From Tetradesmus obliquus (Eukaryota; Chlorophyta; Chlorophyceae; Sphaeropleales; Scenedesmaceae), in the NCBI GenBank assembly GCA_030272155.1, contig CP126192.1, positions 6,854,501 to 6,918,500 on the forward strand: a stretch of 64,000 bases of DNA, written 5' to 3'. The notes beneath the pieces are model-generated. The model saw only the letters and a list, made by a program, of their open reading frames with translations. It made no database searches and was not told where the DNA came from. The position numbers were made by a program, and so were the translations under genes. The stretch's first letter is position 1, and the number at the start of each line of letters is the position of its first letter. Below are positions 11,322-22,094 of the stretch, piece after piece.

Positions 11322-11834
11322 GGCGGCGGCGGCGGCTGTTGGCGGCGTGATGCAAGGTGACGCTGCAAAAGGCGATGTGCTTGCGCGTGCTGCTGACATG
11401 CCTTGTTGAGCCTGCACTGTCTGCACAACATGCTGCTGCTGCTGCCGCCACTCCTGCTGCTCCTGATGCTGCTGCGGCAGCGGCAACTGAGGTATTGGCA
11501 GCACAGACACGTGTGGCTGCTGCGCTTCCGAGATGAGTTGATGCGCCTGCATTGGCTGCTGCTGCTGCTGCTGCTGCCACTCCTGCTGCTCCTGATGCTG
11601 CTGCGGCAGCGGCAAATGAGGTATCGGCAGCACAGACACGTGTGGCTGCTGCGCTTCCGACATGGGTTGAAGCGCCTGCATTGGCTGCTGCTGCTGCTGC
11701 TGCTGCTGCTGCAGTAGCAGCAGCAGCAGCAGCGGCAGCGGCAGTGGGGCAGCTGAAGCTCCAGGCCTGCAACAAGTCAGCAGCAACACGAGCAGTAGTG
11801 CATGATATGAGGATGGCCTGATGATGACGATCAC
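9440..11834 (-). CDS. PolyGln/polyAla/polySer protein of unknown function
   Basis: Exon 1 is 11834-10415 and exon 2 is 10148-9566; both junctions are GT-AG with matching phase. A short third exon ending at TGA 9440-9442 is possible but weak. The N-terminus (MIVIIRPSSYHALLLVLLL) looks like a signal peptide or signal anchor, followed by polyGln. Two nearly identical units of about 40 residues follow, each with a SEAQQPHVSVLPIP core ending in polyGln. Next come polyAla, then a folded-looking segment (SSEIILDLSTACRAKDAG to VSKVEEWGPDDE), polySer, and a helical ankyrin-like piece (AHPFFTACHYCIPEVL). Exon 2 is helical and ends in PPYDGTLLDEVAAALFG. I do not recognise the family. The homopeptides all derive from CAG/CTG triplets read in different frames. 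Confidence 0.6.
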
Positions 11835-12217
11835 AGATAACGCGCCCTGTTTGCTTGATTCGCTACAACTGCTGGAGCTTTTTTAGTTCTCAAGATGCTT
11901 GTAACAGTTGAGGCAGTGACGGTGTGTGCGCATCATGCATGCTGTTGACCTCTCAAAACATCAAGAGCGGCAACATTGGGCGTGGGGCCAATGGCATTGC
12001 TGTATATGGCTTGATCTGTGAGCTGATGATGATGAACATCAAGAGTGGCAAAGTTGCTGCAAGCCTGCACTGTAAGGCCGGCCGCCATGTTGCGACATGC
12101 AGGCAGTCTGCAGCTGCAGCTGCTGACTGTGCATGAGTCTGACTGAACTTCCAATAGAACGTTGGCTGCAGCACCCCAACAGAACCACCAGGAAGTTTAC
12201 TTGATCAATGGGCTCAA
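11835..12217. other. Intergenic, no gene seen
   Basis: It lies between two minus-strand polyQ genes. It contains a short imperfect direct repeat, AACATCAAGAG (about 11958 and 12034). No exon was recognised. It probably includes the promoter of the 9.4-11.8 kb gene and the 3' UTR of the 12.2-13.6 kb gene. Confidence 0.4.
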
Positions 12218-13300
12218 CTAGGCATGTCTACTACTGGCTCCAGCAGCGGCAGCCCAAACTGTAATGTAATGTAATACAAACTCTGTTGGCCACTGCTCCG
12301 AGAACAGCAGCTTTGAGACCTTGCCAGGGAAGACATTCCGGCACACGCAGCTCAGCCAAAGGTGCTTGAATGGCCTCCAGTACAAGTTGCTGTCGACCTG
12401 CTGCTGCGCCCCTGCTGCATTCTGTGCTCGCTGTGCTGCCAGCTGCTGCTGCACTGCATCCCGCAGCAGCAGCTCACGCCTGAACGACACCTCCACCTGC
12501 AGCAGTAGCTGCTGGCTGTCTGCAGCTCTAATGGTTATGGTGCATGTGCCAGGCATGCTAATCAAAAACAGCCGCAGCTCGACAGCCCCAGCCACCGGCA
12601 CAGGGTCGGGCCAGCTCACGGGTCCTCCGACTTCAAAGGCACAGGTGACTGTCAGAAGCAGCCCGGCATACTTCTCAAGCAGCCCGGCAAACTGCTCAAG
12701 CAGCGCGGCATTCAGCTCTGGCAGCCTCACAACAAACGTGCACTCTGAGTTGGCTGTCTGCTGCCTCTTGTACAGGCTGCGCGTCTTTGTCAAATGGTTT
12801 TGGAACCCATACTGGCTGTAGGGGCTGAATGCTGCTGCAGTGCTGCCGTCTGGCAGCGGCCAGGCCATCACCTGCCAGGGGTCACCAGGCATCTGGGTGT
12901 GCACATGGTGCTGCATGCCCGTTGGCAGCTGCAGGAGCATGTAGTCCTCGTTGGCTGCCTTTGCGCTGAAGCGCTGTTCTGCTGCTTGGTCAGCTGCTGC
13001 TGCCAGCAGCAGTGCATTCTGCAGGTTCTCCTGCTGCCGTGGTGTCAGCTTTTGCAGCCGCAGCAACAGCTGTTGTTGTACAGCCCACTGCTGCGGCAGC
13101 AGCAGCTGGAGCTGCAACATGCCCTGTGGGCGCTGCGGTTGCTGTACCGGCAGCAGTTGCTGCCAAGCTGCTGCTCCTGCTGCAGCAGCAGCTGCTGCTG
13201 CAGGATTAAATCCAAGCATGTGCTGCGTACCAGAAACATGGCCAAGAGCAGCCAGCGGCAGCGCCTGGGCTGTTTGGTGCATGTCTGGTTGCTGCTGCTC

Positions 13301-13345
<45 letters not shown>

Positions 13346-13568
13346 AATCATGTAGGAGAGTTGCACTGCAGGCTGTGCCACATTTGCTCCATTCCCTTCA
13401 GGCACCTGTTCAGCAATGGCTTGCTGCACTTGCGCTGCTGCTGCTTGCATGCCCGACGCAACGGTCCCAGCCTGAAGAGGAACTGCCACTGGACCACCTG
13501 CATGCTGTAAAGCTGGACTTCCTGGCACGACCTGCATCTGCAGGTCAAGGAGCTGATGTTGCTGTGGA

Positions 13569-13600
<32 letters not shown>

Positions 13601-13621
13601 TTCCAGAAGCCGCTGCTGCAT
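12218..13621 (-). CDS. PolyGln-rich protein of unknown function, single exon
   Basis: An uninterrupted frame of 467 residues. The N-terminal half is disordered: polyGln tracts near residues 8-17 and 93-106, a polyAla block, and many QQ/LQ pairs. From about residue 205 the composition becomes that of a folded domain (SAKAANEDYMLLQLPTG, PWQVMAWPLPDGS, YGFQNHLTKT), ending with a beta-rich stretch (CTFVVRLPEL, LTVTCAFEVGG, TCTITIRAADSQQLLLQVEV) that could be a sandwich domain. I do not recognise the family. The last 20 residues run through the short repeat at 12261-12286, so the C-terminus may be repeat-derived or the true end may be spliced differently. The start is the first Met of the frame; there is no independent support for it. 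Confidence 0.6.
12261..12286. repeat. Dispersed GTAAT-tail motif, copy A
   Basis: Three GTAAT units run into TACAAACTCTGT. The 21 bases at 12266-12286 recur exactly at 44623-44643. Here they overlap the 3' end of the polyQ coding frame on the other strand. Confidence 0.6.
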
Positions 13622-14801
13622 GTGGTGGAGTGCTATTCAATGCCAGGATAGGAGGTCCATTGAGCTTCTGAATGGGTTGCTGAAGGAGAGCACGACACAC
13701 AGCGCTAGAGTCGTGCCTTGAATGTCTGCACTGCTTTCGAAGAGCTGCCTGCAACGGGCACCATACAAGCCTCGCAACATACAGAAAGGTTTGAAAACGA
13801 CATAGCACCCAAAGCTGTTGTGTTGTTCAATTTCGCGCTTACCTGGTTGTTTTAATTCCCCCACGGACAGCCACGGCTGGCAAGTACTGCGAACTACGAG
13901 CCGACGCACGAATCCAGGATGCTGATAACAGAAATAAAAATACAAAAACGACGGCGTTCAACCATCACATCTGCAAACAAGGCTGACTTTCCAAGTAGGG
14001 TTATTGCCAGACAAGCAGTCCTTGGGGGGCCCTTGGCGCTGTCGCTGCCAGGCGTGCTTCCCGATGCATCTCAAAGTCTCAAATTCAGGTTGAAACATTA
14101 AACAGCGTTCTTTTTGTACGCTATCCGATGCAGGTGTCACGATATCTGGGTGCGCAGGCCATGCATGCCGTGCTGGTTGAGTCTGGCTGCTCAGCGCTAG
14201 CTAGCTAGCTACGATAGCAGATCGCGCCACCAACAGATCCATCACTTTATATGCTGTACAGCTATTGATACGCTTCCATTCCAGACCGTCACCCTAGGCA
14301 TGCCAAATGCCACGACAAGGTGGGAGAACTGCTGTCTTCAGCTGAACGCCCATCATGCATCAGTAGGATCCCCCCCCCCCCCCCCCCCCCCCGTGAACAT
14401 AACAGAAATCATGCACCAGACACACCAGCACTGTGCAGTGTGTGAATTGGCACGGCACTGCAAGTGCACTAACCTGCACTGCCTGGACTGGGCCTGCAGG
14501 CGTTATTAAGCAGCAGAACTGTCAAAAGTTGGCGTCTGTAGGTATCATATTGTCTCATGAAATTTGTGAACCCCTCAGCAGAGAATCCAGGTACCCCAAA
14601 TGTTACAGGGCGGCATCATCGCCCGTTCAAAACTTGGTGACAGGCGCATTAAGCAACCACCTACAGAGCTGCCAGCATCAGGCATCAACCACCTATCATC
14701 AGCGGGCACAACAGCCAGCAGCCCAGCTTAGAAAGTGAGGCAGCAGCTTGACGAAAAAGGCAGCAACCTCGTTGTTTGGCCAACATCGCACCACGCGCGC
14801 C
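13622..14801. other. Intergenic region with low-complexity tracts
   Basis: It lies upstream of the 12.2-13.6 kb gene and downstream of the MYND gene (both minus). It contains a (GCTA)n tract near 14197-14212 and the C23 run at 14370-14392. No exon was recognised. A TTACA (TGTAA on the minus strand, the poly(A) signal known from green algae) lies near 14600 and could serve the MYND gene. Confidence 0.4.
14370..14392. repeat. Homopolymer run of 23 C
   Basis: An uninterrupted C23 (G23 on the minus strand) preceded by GGAT and followed by GTGAAC. It could form a G-quadruplex on the minus strand, but its exact length is likely uncertain in any assembly. Confidence 0.9.
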
Positions 14802-15514
14802 TCAGAGCTGCTGCTGCTGCTGCTGCCGCTCATGCTGTATCGCCTTGCACAGCCTCCTGTGCAGTGGCCAGGCTGCCACCTGGCACTCCTTGCTGCAGTA
14901 GCGCGCCGCAAAGCACCTGCAAAGCACACGGGGTAATGCACATGTTGCAGTAAACAGCAAAGCCCAAGCCCGATTGAGAGCAAGTTCAGGACAATGCATG
15001 AGCAGCCCTCGCAGATATGCATGCAAAACAGCACATGAGCTGGTGTCACAAACAATTGCTGCAGCTCCTTGTGCCTCCAACATAACTGTGTTCGTTGCAT
15101 CGCCTCTTTGCCACCCAGCACATCAATAATACTAGCCGCTGCTTGCTGCTACCCTCCCACCTCCCATCACCCTACCACCAATCCACTCACCGCCCGCACA
15201 CGCAGCCCCTGCCCGCCACCAGCTCCGCCTAACTCAGCTGGCCCAGGTTGGCGCAGCTGCTGTGGTTGCAGCAGTGCCTGCTGGGCAGCGCAGCAGCCAG
15301 CGCCTCACCAAATGACACCAGCTGCTGACCCAGCTCCCTGCAGCTGCTTTGAGTGGACCTTGAGGTGTCTGGTTGAGCCAAGCGCCAGCGAGCGACGCCG
15401 GCTTGCAACTCGAGCACGCTTGTTGGCAGCTGTTGCAGCAGCTGCAGCCTGGTTGCCTTCACCCTGCTGCTGTTGCTGCTGCTGCTACTGCTGGCGTGCT
15501 CGTTGAGTGCTGGC

Positions 15515-15570
<56 letters not shown>

Positions 15571-16203
15571 GCTGCGGTTGTGCTCCTCTATCAGCAGCGG
15601 CAGGTGCACCCTCACCCAGCACACAGCATCGTCAATGGCTGTCAACCCAACCAACAGGCCGTCCTCCGCTGCAGCCTGCTGCAGCTGACCAATGTATGCC
15701 AGCGCTCGTGCCATCAAGTGTATCCACATGCCTACTTCTCCGCTGCTGCCGCTGCCGCTGCTGCTGCTGCCGCCGGTGATGCTAATGCTGCTGCTGCTGC
15801 TGCTGCTGCTGTTGTTCCTGCTATCGCTGCCATCAATGAGGCGAGCCGCCGCCAGCTGTACATGCCGCAGCACCCACTCCAAATTGTACAGCACTGTGTC
15901 ATCGCTCTCCAAATAATATCTACTGGCCTGCGCTGCTTTCAACAGGCTCAGCAGCAGCGTGAACAGCCGCTGCTGCTGCTGCTGCTGCCGTGTGGCTGCT
16001 GCATCTCCCTGCTGTGTCTGCTGAGAGTGCAGGTCCACAACTTCCTTAACCAGGGCGCAGCTGAAGATAACAGCATCATACCTGAGCTGACCAAAGCGGC
16101 CCCTGGCTGCATTTGCACGCACGCCTGCCTCTAATGCTGCTGCTATGTCTGTGCCGGCTAGCGCGGCTGGCTGCTGCGCTGCTAGTGCTGCCCGCAGGTT
16201 CAA
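14802..16203 (-). CDS. MYND-type zinc-finger protein with one in-frame TAG
   Basis: Exon 1 is 16203-15191 and exon 2 is 14916-14802; GT-AG, phase 2, TGA stop, about 375 residues. The N-terminal 300 residues are helical with polyGln, polySer and polyAla inserts (WIHLMARALAYIGQLQQAAAEDG, DDAVCWVRVHLPLL). The C-terminus is a MYND finger of the algal type: RHCCNHSSCANLGQLS, then GCVCGR joined across the intron to CFAARYCSKECQVAAWPLHR and LC. MYND fingers bind zinc and mediate protein contacts. A TAG at 15229-15231 interrupts the frame between LGQLS and AELVAGRGC. Frame, splice sites and zinc ligands continue intact on both sides, and algal members typically have Glu there (GAG to TAG is one substitution). 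The gene is therefore a very young pseudogene, a read-through case, or contains a sequencing error. Confidence 0.75.
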
Positions 16204-16256
16204 TGGCTCAACGGCTCAATGGCTCCTCATCGTCAGAGTGCTCTGTGTGGCACACA

Positions 16257-16258
<2 letters not shown>

Positions 16259-16303
<45 letters not shown>
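16259..16303. repeat. (AGC)15 microsatellite upstream of the MYND gene
   Basis: An uninterrupted AGC triplet tract about 55 bp upstream of the predicted MYND-gene start. It would be (CTG)n in that gene's promoter or 5' UTR. Confidence 0.9.
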
Positions 16304-16304
<1 letters not shown>

Positions 16305-16527
16305 TCAGGTGACAGGCAGTGATGATCGATAGTGAGGTTCAACCCCCAAAACGTTAAAGAGTCGGTGATCTGGAAGTGGCGAGTGTTATGAATCCAGGGT
16401 CTGTTGGGCCTGGATCTCTTAGCTAACTTGGCAGATCATGCTGTCTCCTGTGAGTGAGGACTACAACTGCGTCACAATACATGGCGCGGCATGGCAAACA
16501 CAGCTGGCGCATTTTTGCAGAGGCACG
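16304..16527. other. Intergenic, no gene seen
   Basis: It separates two co-oriented minus-strand genes. No exon was recognised. Confidence 0.4.
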
Positions 16528-17366
16528 TCACCCTTTCTTGTGCACAACACGTGGCGTATGCTGCAGCGCCCTTGCAACCAGCATAGCCGCCACAGCCTCT
16601 AGTGGCCCTGTCCTGGTGCGCGCAGCTATAGCCATGAAAACCTCACCCTTCCTGATGCCATCCTGCCACCCTGCCAGAAAGCACACCAGCTCCATAAAAG
16701 CAGACAGCAGCGCTGTATCTGGCTCTTTCAAATCTGCTGCTGCTGGCAGCCCTGAAGCCTTGCTGTGTGTTGCACTGCTGCAAACAGCACCGGCTGCAGC
16801 TGCAGCACAGCACTTGGCAGCGCACACATGCGCTTCACCGTGTCTGCTGCTGCTTCTACAGCTGCCTCTGCCTCTGCTTCTACAGCTGCTGCTGCATCTG
16901 CTGCTGCAGCTGCCACTGCTGCTGCAGCTGCCGCCCACTTGGCGACCTCCGCATTGCGCACAGTCTGCTGCATGGCATTTGATGCGTGCATCAGCATTTG
17001 CGCGCTGGTCTCATGGCTGCAGTCAAACAGCAGTATGAGCTCCAGCAGCGTCAGCAGCAGCGGCAGCTGGCAGTTGTGAGGCAGCATCACTGGAAAGCTG
17101 ACAAGCGCGGCACTGCCAGCATTGCTGCTGTCGCCAGCTTGCTCCTCTGGCTGCTGCTGATCTTCTACCCCCTGTGTACTGTCTCGCTCCGCTGGCTGCA
17201 GCTGAGGCAGCATGGCAAAGTCCAGCACAAAGGCTGCCCTGCCACAGAAGATAGGGTCGCAGCGCCGGCTTGCAGCAGCCTCAGCAGCAGTACTCAGGTC
17301 AGCAGCAGCAACCCCTAGGCCCAGCAGCAGCTGCTCATGCCAAGCAGGCACCCTGCCCTCACCCTC

Positions 17367-17402
<36 letters not shown>

Positions 17403-17876
17403 ACCGCCCTCAAACTGCCGCAGCGCTGCTGCCACTGCTGCCGCCACATTCGGCAACAGTGCCTTCCCTTGTCGCTGCCGGTGCATCGCCTGCACAGCCA
17501 GCCCAACGTCCAGCAGCAGCAGCTGAAGCACATACGGGTTGCTGGTGAGCAGCTGCAGCTGCGGCTGCTCTGGAATGGCATGAGCAGAGCCACACACTGT
17601 GACTACCAGTACGTCAGTCACCTTGACCAGCAGCTCAAACCGCTCCAGCCGAGTGATAGGCCTCATCATGCTGACTTCGGCATCACATCCGTGTCAACGG
17701 CGGCGCCGCCAGATGCACTGCTGCTGCTGCTGCTACTACCGTTGCTGGTGTTACCGGATGTACGCAGCAGGGCCACCGCAAGGCGCGCCACTGCTGGCAA
17801 CACAGCAGCGCTGTGCAATTCTGGGTCTGAGAACAGCCAGCCAAAAATCGCCCGGTCCTCAGCTGCACCAGCACGC

Positions 17877-17927
<51 letters not shown>

Positions 17928-18617
17928 ACTTGTTCTACATTCTCACGGACAGCCACCGGCTCACCCCAAATCAGCAGCAAGTACGAGCCCAAAGACACCA
18001 GAAGGTTCAGCGCCTGCTGCTGCTGCTGCTGTTGCTGCTCACCTGACCCTTGCTGCTGCTGCCGCTGCTGCTGTTGCAGCTGCTGCTCAAGTGCCGCGCT
18101 TAGGGTGATGCAGGCGGAGGCCAATGGCAGCAGCAGCTCTGCGGCAGAGCACAGCATCACAGGCAGATGTGATGTGATGCACGTCAACAGCCACATGATG
18201 TGTTACACTTCAGCTGCTGTTGTTGCAAGAAAGATGCTACTGACACATGCACAGCCACAGCAGAAGCGGCAGCGCTGCACACGCATGCCAACCAACATAG
18301 CTAGGTTCCTGATTTTGCACAGTGCTTTAAGCAAGAGCCAAGAGGTACTGCAACGGTGTGCTTTGTACTCACGTCTATCCCTGATGAAGTTTGCACATAT
18401 CAGTGCTTCTGTCACACTCTGCTCATTCCTTCTTCCATATTGCTGGCGCAGCTGCTGCTGCTGCCGATGCCGCTGTTGCGGGTGCCGCTGCTGCTGCTGC
18501 TGCTGAGTGAAGCCCTGGCGTCCAGTCGCATACATTATGCCAAGCAGCGTTTGCAGCACGCAGCAATGCACTTCTAAGAAGCGCAATGGCACCTGCAAAC
18601 GCTGCGAGCCATGATAT

Positions 18618-18660
<43 letters not shown>

Positions 18661-19420
18661 GCGGCGGCAACAGGATAGCGACAGTCAGGTGTCAAGGTGC
18701 AATAAAGGGGTAAGTCGGCCACATGCAAGTGAGAGATAACATGCACGGGCCTGGCAGGCTGACTGGCAGCTGCCTCAGGTCTGGTTCTGACAGCAGCAGC
18801 TGCTGCTGCTGTATACCGTGACTGGTGCAGCTTTGTGATGCAGTCACGCCATCACAAGCGCTACAGATGCTGCGATGGTGCCTGGGCTTCATTTACTTGA
18901 CATGACAGTGCTGTGCAGCATGATTGATGGCAGTCCGTCTACCACACCAAGTAAATACATGTTTACTTGAACGCACAGCCAGTGCGATTCATTTGTGGAA
19001 GGTTGGCTGTAATGTGGGCTTTTGCAACATAATGTGCAATAATTGAACAACAGGGTGAACACATTGCCTGAGAGGTGCAATCGAGTAATGCTGTAGCGCA
19101 TTCTTTGTGCGACACCATCTCACCTGCTGCAGCAGCTCTGAGGGCTGCTCCTGCCCCAGCAGCTGGCACAGCTTGCCTACTGAGCTACACAGCACATCGC
19201 ACTGCTCTTCTGATAGGTCCAAAACCGCGCCAGGCGTGCTGATGTTGTCGCGGATGTCCTGCAGCAACTGCTGCTGCTGCTGCAGATCATTTAGCGTGGC
19301 AGCGGCGGAGATTGCAGCAGTTGCTGGCAGCCATGTTTCTGTGGATACGTGTTGATGAATCTGTGGGATAGTGACGCCTTGCAGGGCACTGCTGCTGCCC
19401 TTTACGTGGCATGATGCCAC
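16528..19420 (-). CDS. Large polyGln/polyAla helical protein of unknown function (two frame breaks)
   Basis: Proposed exons are 19420-19124, 18601-18373 and 18138-16528 (GT-AG, phases 0 and 1). Exon 1 starts MASCHVKGSS and contains VLDLSEEQCDVLCSSVGKL. Exon 2 has FLEVHCCVLQTLLGIMY and a Gln-rich stretch. Exon 3 is helical with polyAla and polyGln inserts (LTLLELILLFDCSHETSAQ, LLSAFMELVCFLAGWQDG) and stops at TGA 16528-16530. Two one-base losses must be assumed to keep exon 3 in one frame: near 17690 (between AVDTDV and AEVSMMRPITRL) and near 16757 (between HTARLQG and LPAAADLKEPD, in a G run). The helical, insert-rich layout resembles the N-terminal part of the MYND protein next door, but no zinc finger is visible. 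Family not recognised. Confidence 0.5.
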
Positions 19421-19719
19421 ACTGCCACGTCTAGATGTGCAAGATGGAGCAGAGGCAGTAGCAGTAGCAGTGAAACTGGTGAAATGCGTAATGGCTTGCT
19501 GATACCTAGACGCTGAGAGCCGCTGGCGTGAGCTAGCGAGTGATCTCAGGCCCAGGTAGTAGTGTTAGCGCGAAAGTGATTCCACAGGCCTGAGCAGTAC
19601 ACACCAGCGATGACACTACTGCTGTCGTTGTTATTATGCCGGAAGCCGGGCTTCGCCCCCAACTCACGTTGTTGCAGACGCAAAGTGCACCAAGACACTG
19701 AATCGAGTGAATGCTTAAT
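19421..19719. promoter_or_regulatory. Divergent intergenic region
   Basis: About 300 bp between the 5' ends of a minus-strand gene and P1 (plus). By position it must hold both promoters. No TATA box or other recognisable element stands out. Confidence 0.35.
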
Positions 19720-20803
19720 ATGGGTGTGACTCTGAATGAGTTGGACGTGCACATTTGGCGGGCTGTTGCCCTGCTGCTTCCGGATCCCACATTCTTTGCC
19801 AGCTGCTGCAAGCGTGCGAGCCAAGTAGTTGGACACCAAGACTTTTGTAGCGAATGGTTCGCCGCTCACCACAGGTGCGCATGGCTATCGGCATATGCAA
19901 GCAGCAGCATAACAGCTCCAGCTCATCACGCCCTGACTGGCTGTGCTTGTCTGAAGCAGAAGCTTGACTTGCACATGTACGATGTTCTCTTGTCTCATGA
20001 ATCCTTGAAAGCACACCAAATTCATCATCTCTGTTGTTGCTGCAGGAGCCGTGCCCCTGACAGGCCCTGGCAGTATGCTGCGCTGACGTGGCAGCTGCAC
20101 AGGCACGCCAGCCCTGAGCAGATCGCTGCCTTCATGCTGCGCTTCCATGCCTGGAGGCAGCAGCAACAGCAGCAGAACACGGCTGCAGGCCTGACTGACA
20201 AAGCGGCAGCTGTAGCAACAGCAAGTTGGAACCCAGCAGCTTTATCTGCACAGGCTGCTGCAGCAAGACAAGCAGCAGCAAGAGCCCGCACTATGCTGCA
20301 GCCGCTGAACAGCATTGAAGGCCACTTTTCGCTTCCCTTGGATTGCAAGCTGCTGCCATCCACAGTGCGGCGGGCTCAGCAGCTGCTGGCAAAGGGCCGT
20401 GCACTGGATGCGCTGTACTGCCTGTGCCCTGCATCTACCTCTCTGCTGTGTGCTTACGCTGGTGCGTGGAGGTGAATTGCATAGGGATCTTCTGCTCTCC
20501 ATCTGCTTGCTTTTGTCAGACTGAAAACTCCACAGCCCTGCAGGAAACATAGGTTTTAGCAGAATCAGCTTGCAGGAGGTGCCTTTGCTGGCACCCATAT
20601 GCTTGCAGGCAGCTGCAGTCTTGCAGGAATGCCACATCTGTCAGCGGCTCACAGTACACTGCATGGTGTGATACACCCGAGAGTAACTTTGCTCAATAGC
20701 GCTGTGTCCGCGTTGGCCCCCTCTGATCTGCACGCAATATGATGCTGCATACAGCTGGCCTCTGCACAGCCCTCTTACCTGTTACCTCCTGCCTGCCTCC
20801 TTG

Positions 20804-20851
<48 letters not shown>

Positions 20852-22060
20852 CCCTCCCGCCACCTCTCATGCTGCAGCAAAGTCCCGCAACCTGGGCCTC
20901 ATGCAGCAGCTGCTGAAGCACCACGACACGCTCCAGCCCTTTACCATGTTCCCTGAGCACTGGTTCAGGGGCTGCGCAGACACAGGCGGCATGTACCTGC
21001 GCTTGGACCTCGCCTGCAGCTATGCAGCGCTCGCTAGCGGCGACCAGCAGATGCTGCGGCAGCTGCTGCTGTGGCAGCTGCTGCTGTGGGGGCACGACCT
21101 CGCCAAAACGTGGCGCAGCCGGCTGCTGCTGTGTTATGCGGCGCGCCACAGCAACGCAGAGTGCTTGCAGGAAGTGCTGGCAGCGCGCCAGGCACACGCC
21201 ACCTTCCACCCAAAGAAAGCGGCGCTGGTGGCACCGCAGCACCTGCACATGGCAGCAGCGAGGATGGACCCGTGGGCAGCAGGTGTGTCCTGGTGCCTCT
21301 GCATGTGGTCAACTGGCTGCCGTGCTGCTGTTTGTGATTGCTTGGCAGCAATATGCATTACATTACATTACATTACATGCTACACTCAACGAGGAGTGGG
21401 AACCCCAGTCAGGAGCCAACGAGAGGCTCATAGGGGGATACATGCATGTGGATGGGCCGCGTCACCTCTTTGGGATTCGTTTTACTCGCTGGCTGGTGCT
21501 GCAATGCCAACAGATGCTATCAGTTGTGTTTAGTGAGGAGGAACGGATGATGGCTGCATGGGCTGATCATAGTCTGCTGCAATCACTGCAGCAGCGGCGG
21601 CTGGGGACAATGCATCAGGAGTGGCAAAAACCAGCTGCGACAACCAGTGGCGGAAACCAGCTGCACTGTTTAATGGCTGTGCTGCTGGTCACCACGACGT
21701 AGACATATGGTAGACACGCTGTACACATGACCAGGCATGGCACCTGTATTCAAGCATGTCTGTCGTTCTACCTACGCGCTGCCAGGCGCACATAGATTGC
21801 CTTCTCTTGACTGAAGTTGTTGCTGCCACTGCAGGTGTTGTGTCGCAGCTGCTGCAGGCGCTGACCCCCAAGCAGCGCAAGCCAGCCAACATGCGGCCAG
21901 CCTACAAGGCCGCCTGCAGCAGCGGCTGCATGCCAGTGCTGGCCGTACTGCTGCGCATGGCTGCAGCAGCACCTCGTCAGCAGCTGCCAGTACTGCTGCA
22001 GGCTGCTGCTGAGGCAGGCAACCTGCAAGTCTGGCGGCTGCTGCTTGCAGATGACAGCAC

Positions 22061-22094
<34 letters not shown>

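Noticed and set aside
12794-18506. Long plus-strand open frames (for example 12794-13510 and 17337-18506) opposite the minus-strand genes
   Set aside because: They consist largely of polyLeu/polyCys read from CTG tracts antisense to polyGln/polyAla codons and show no domain-like sequence.
16528-19420. Second MYND-finger gene
   Set aside because: The layout resembles the neighbour's N-terminal region, but no C..C...YC...C.. finger was found at its C-terminus or downstream.
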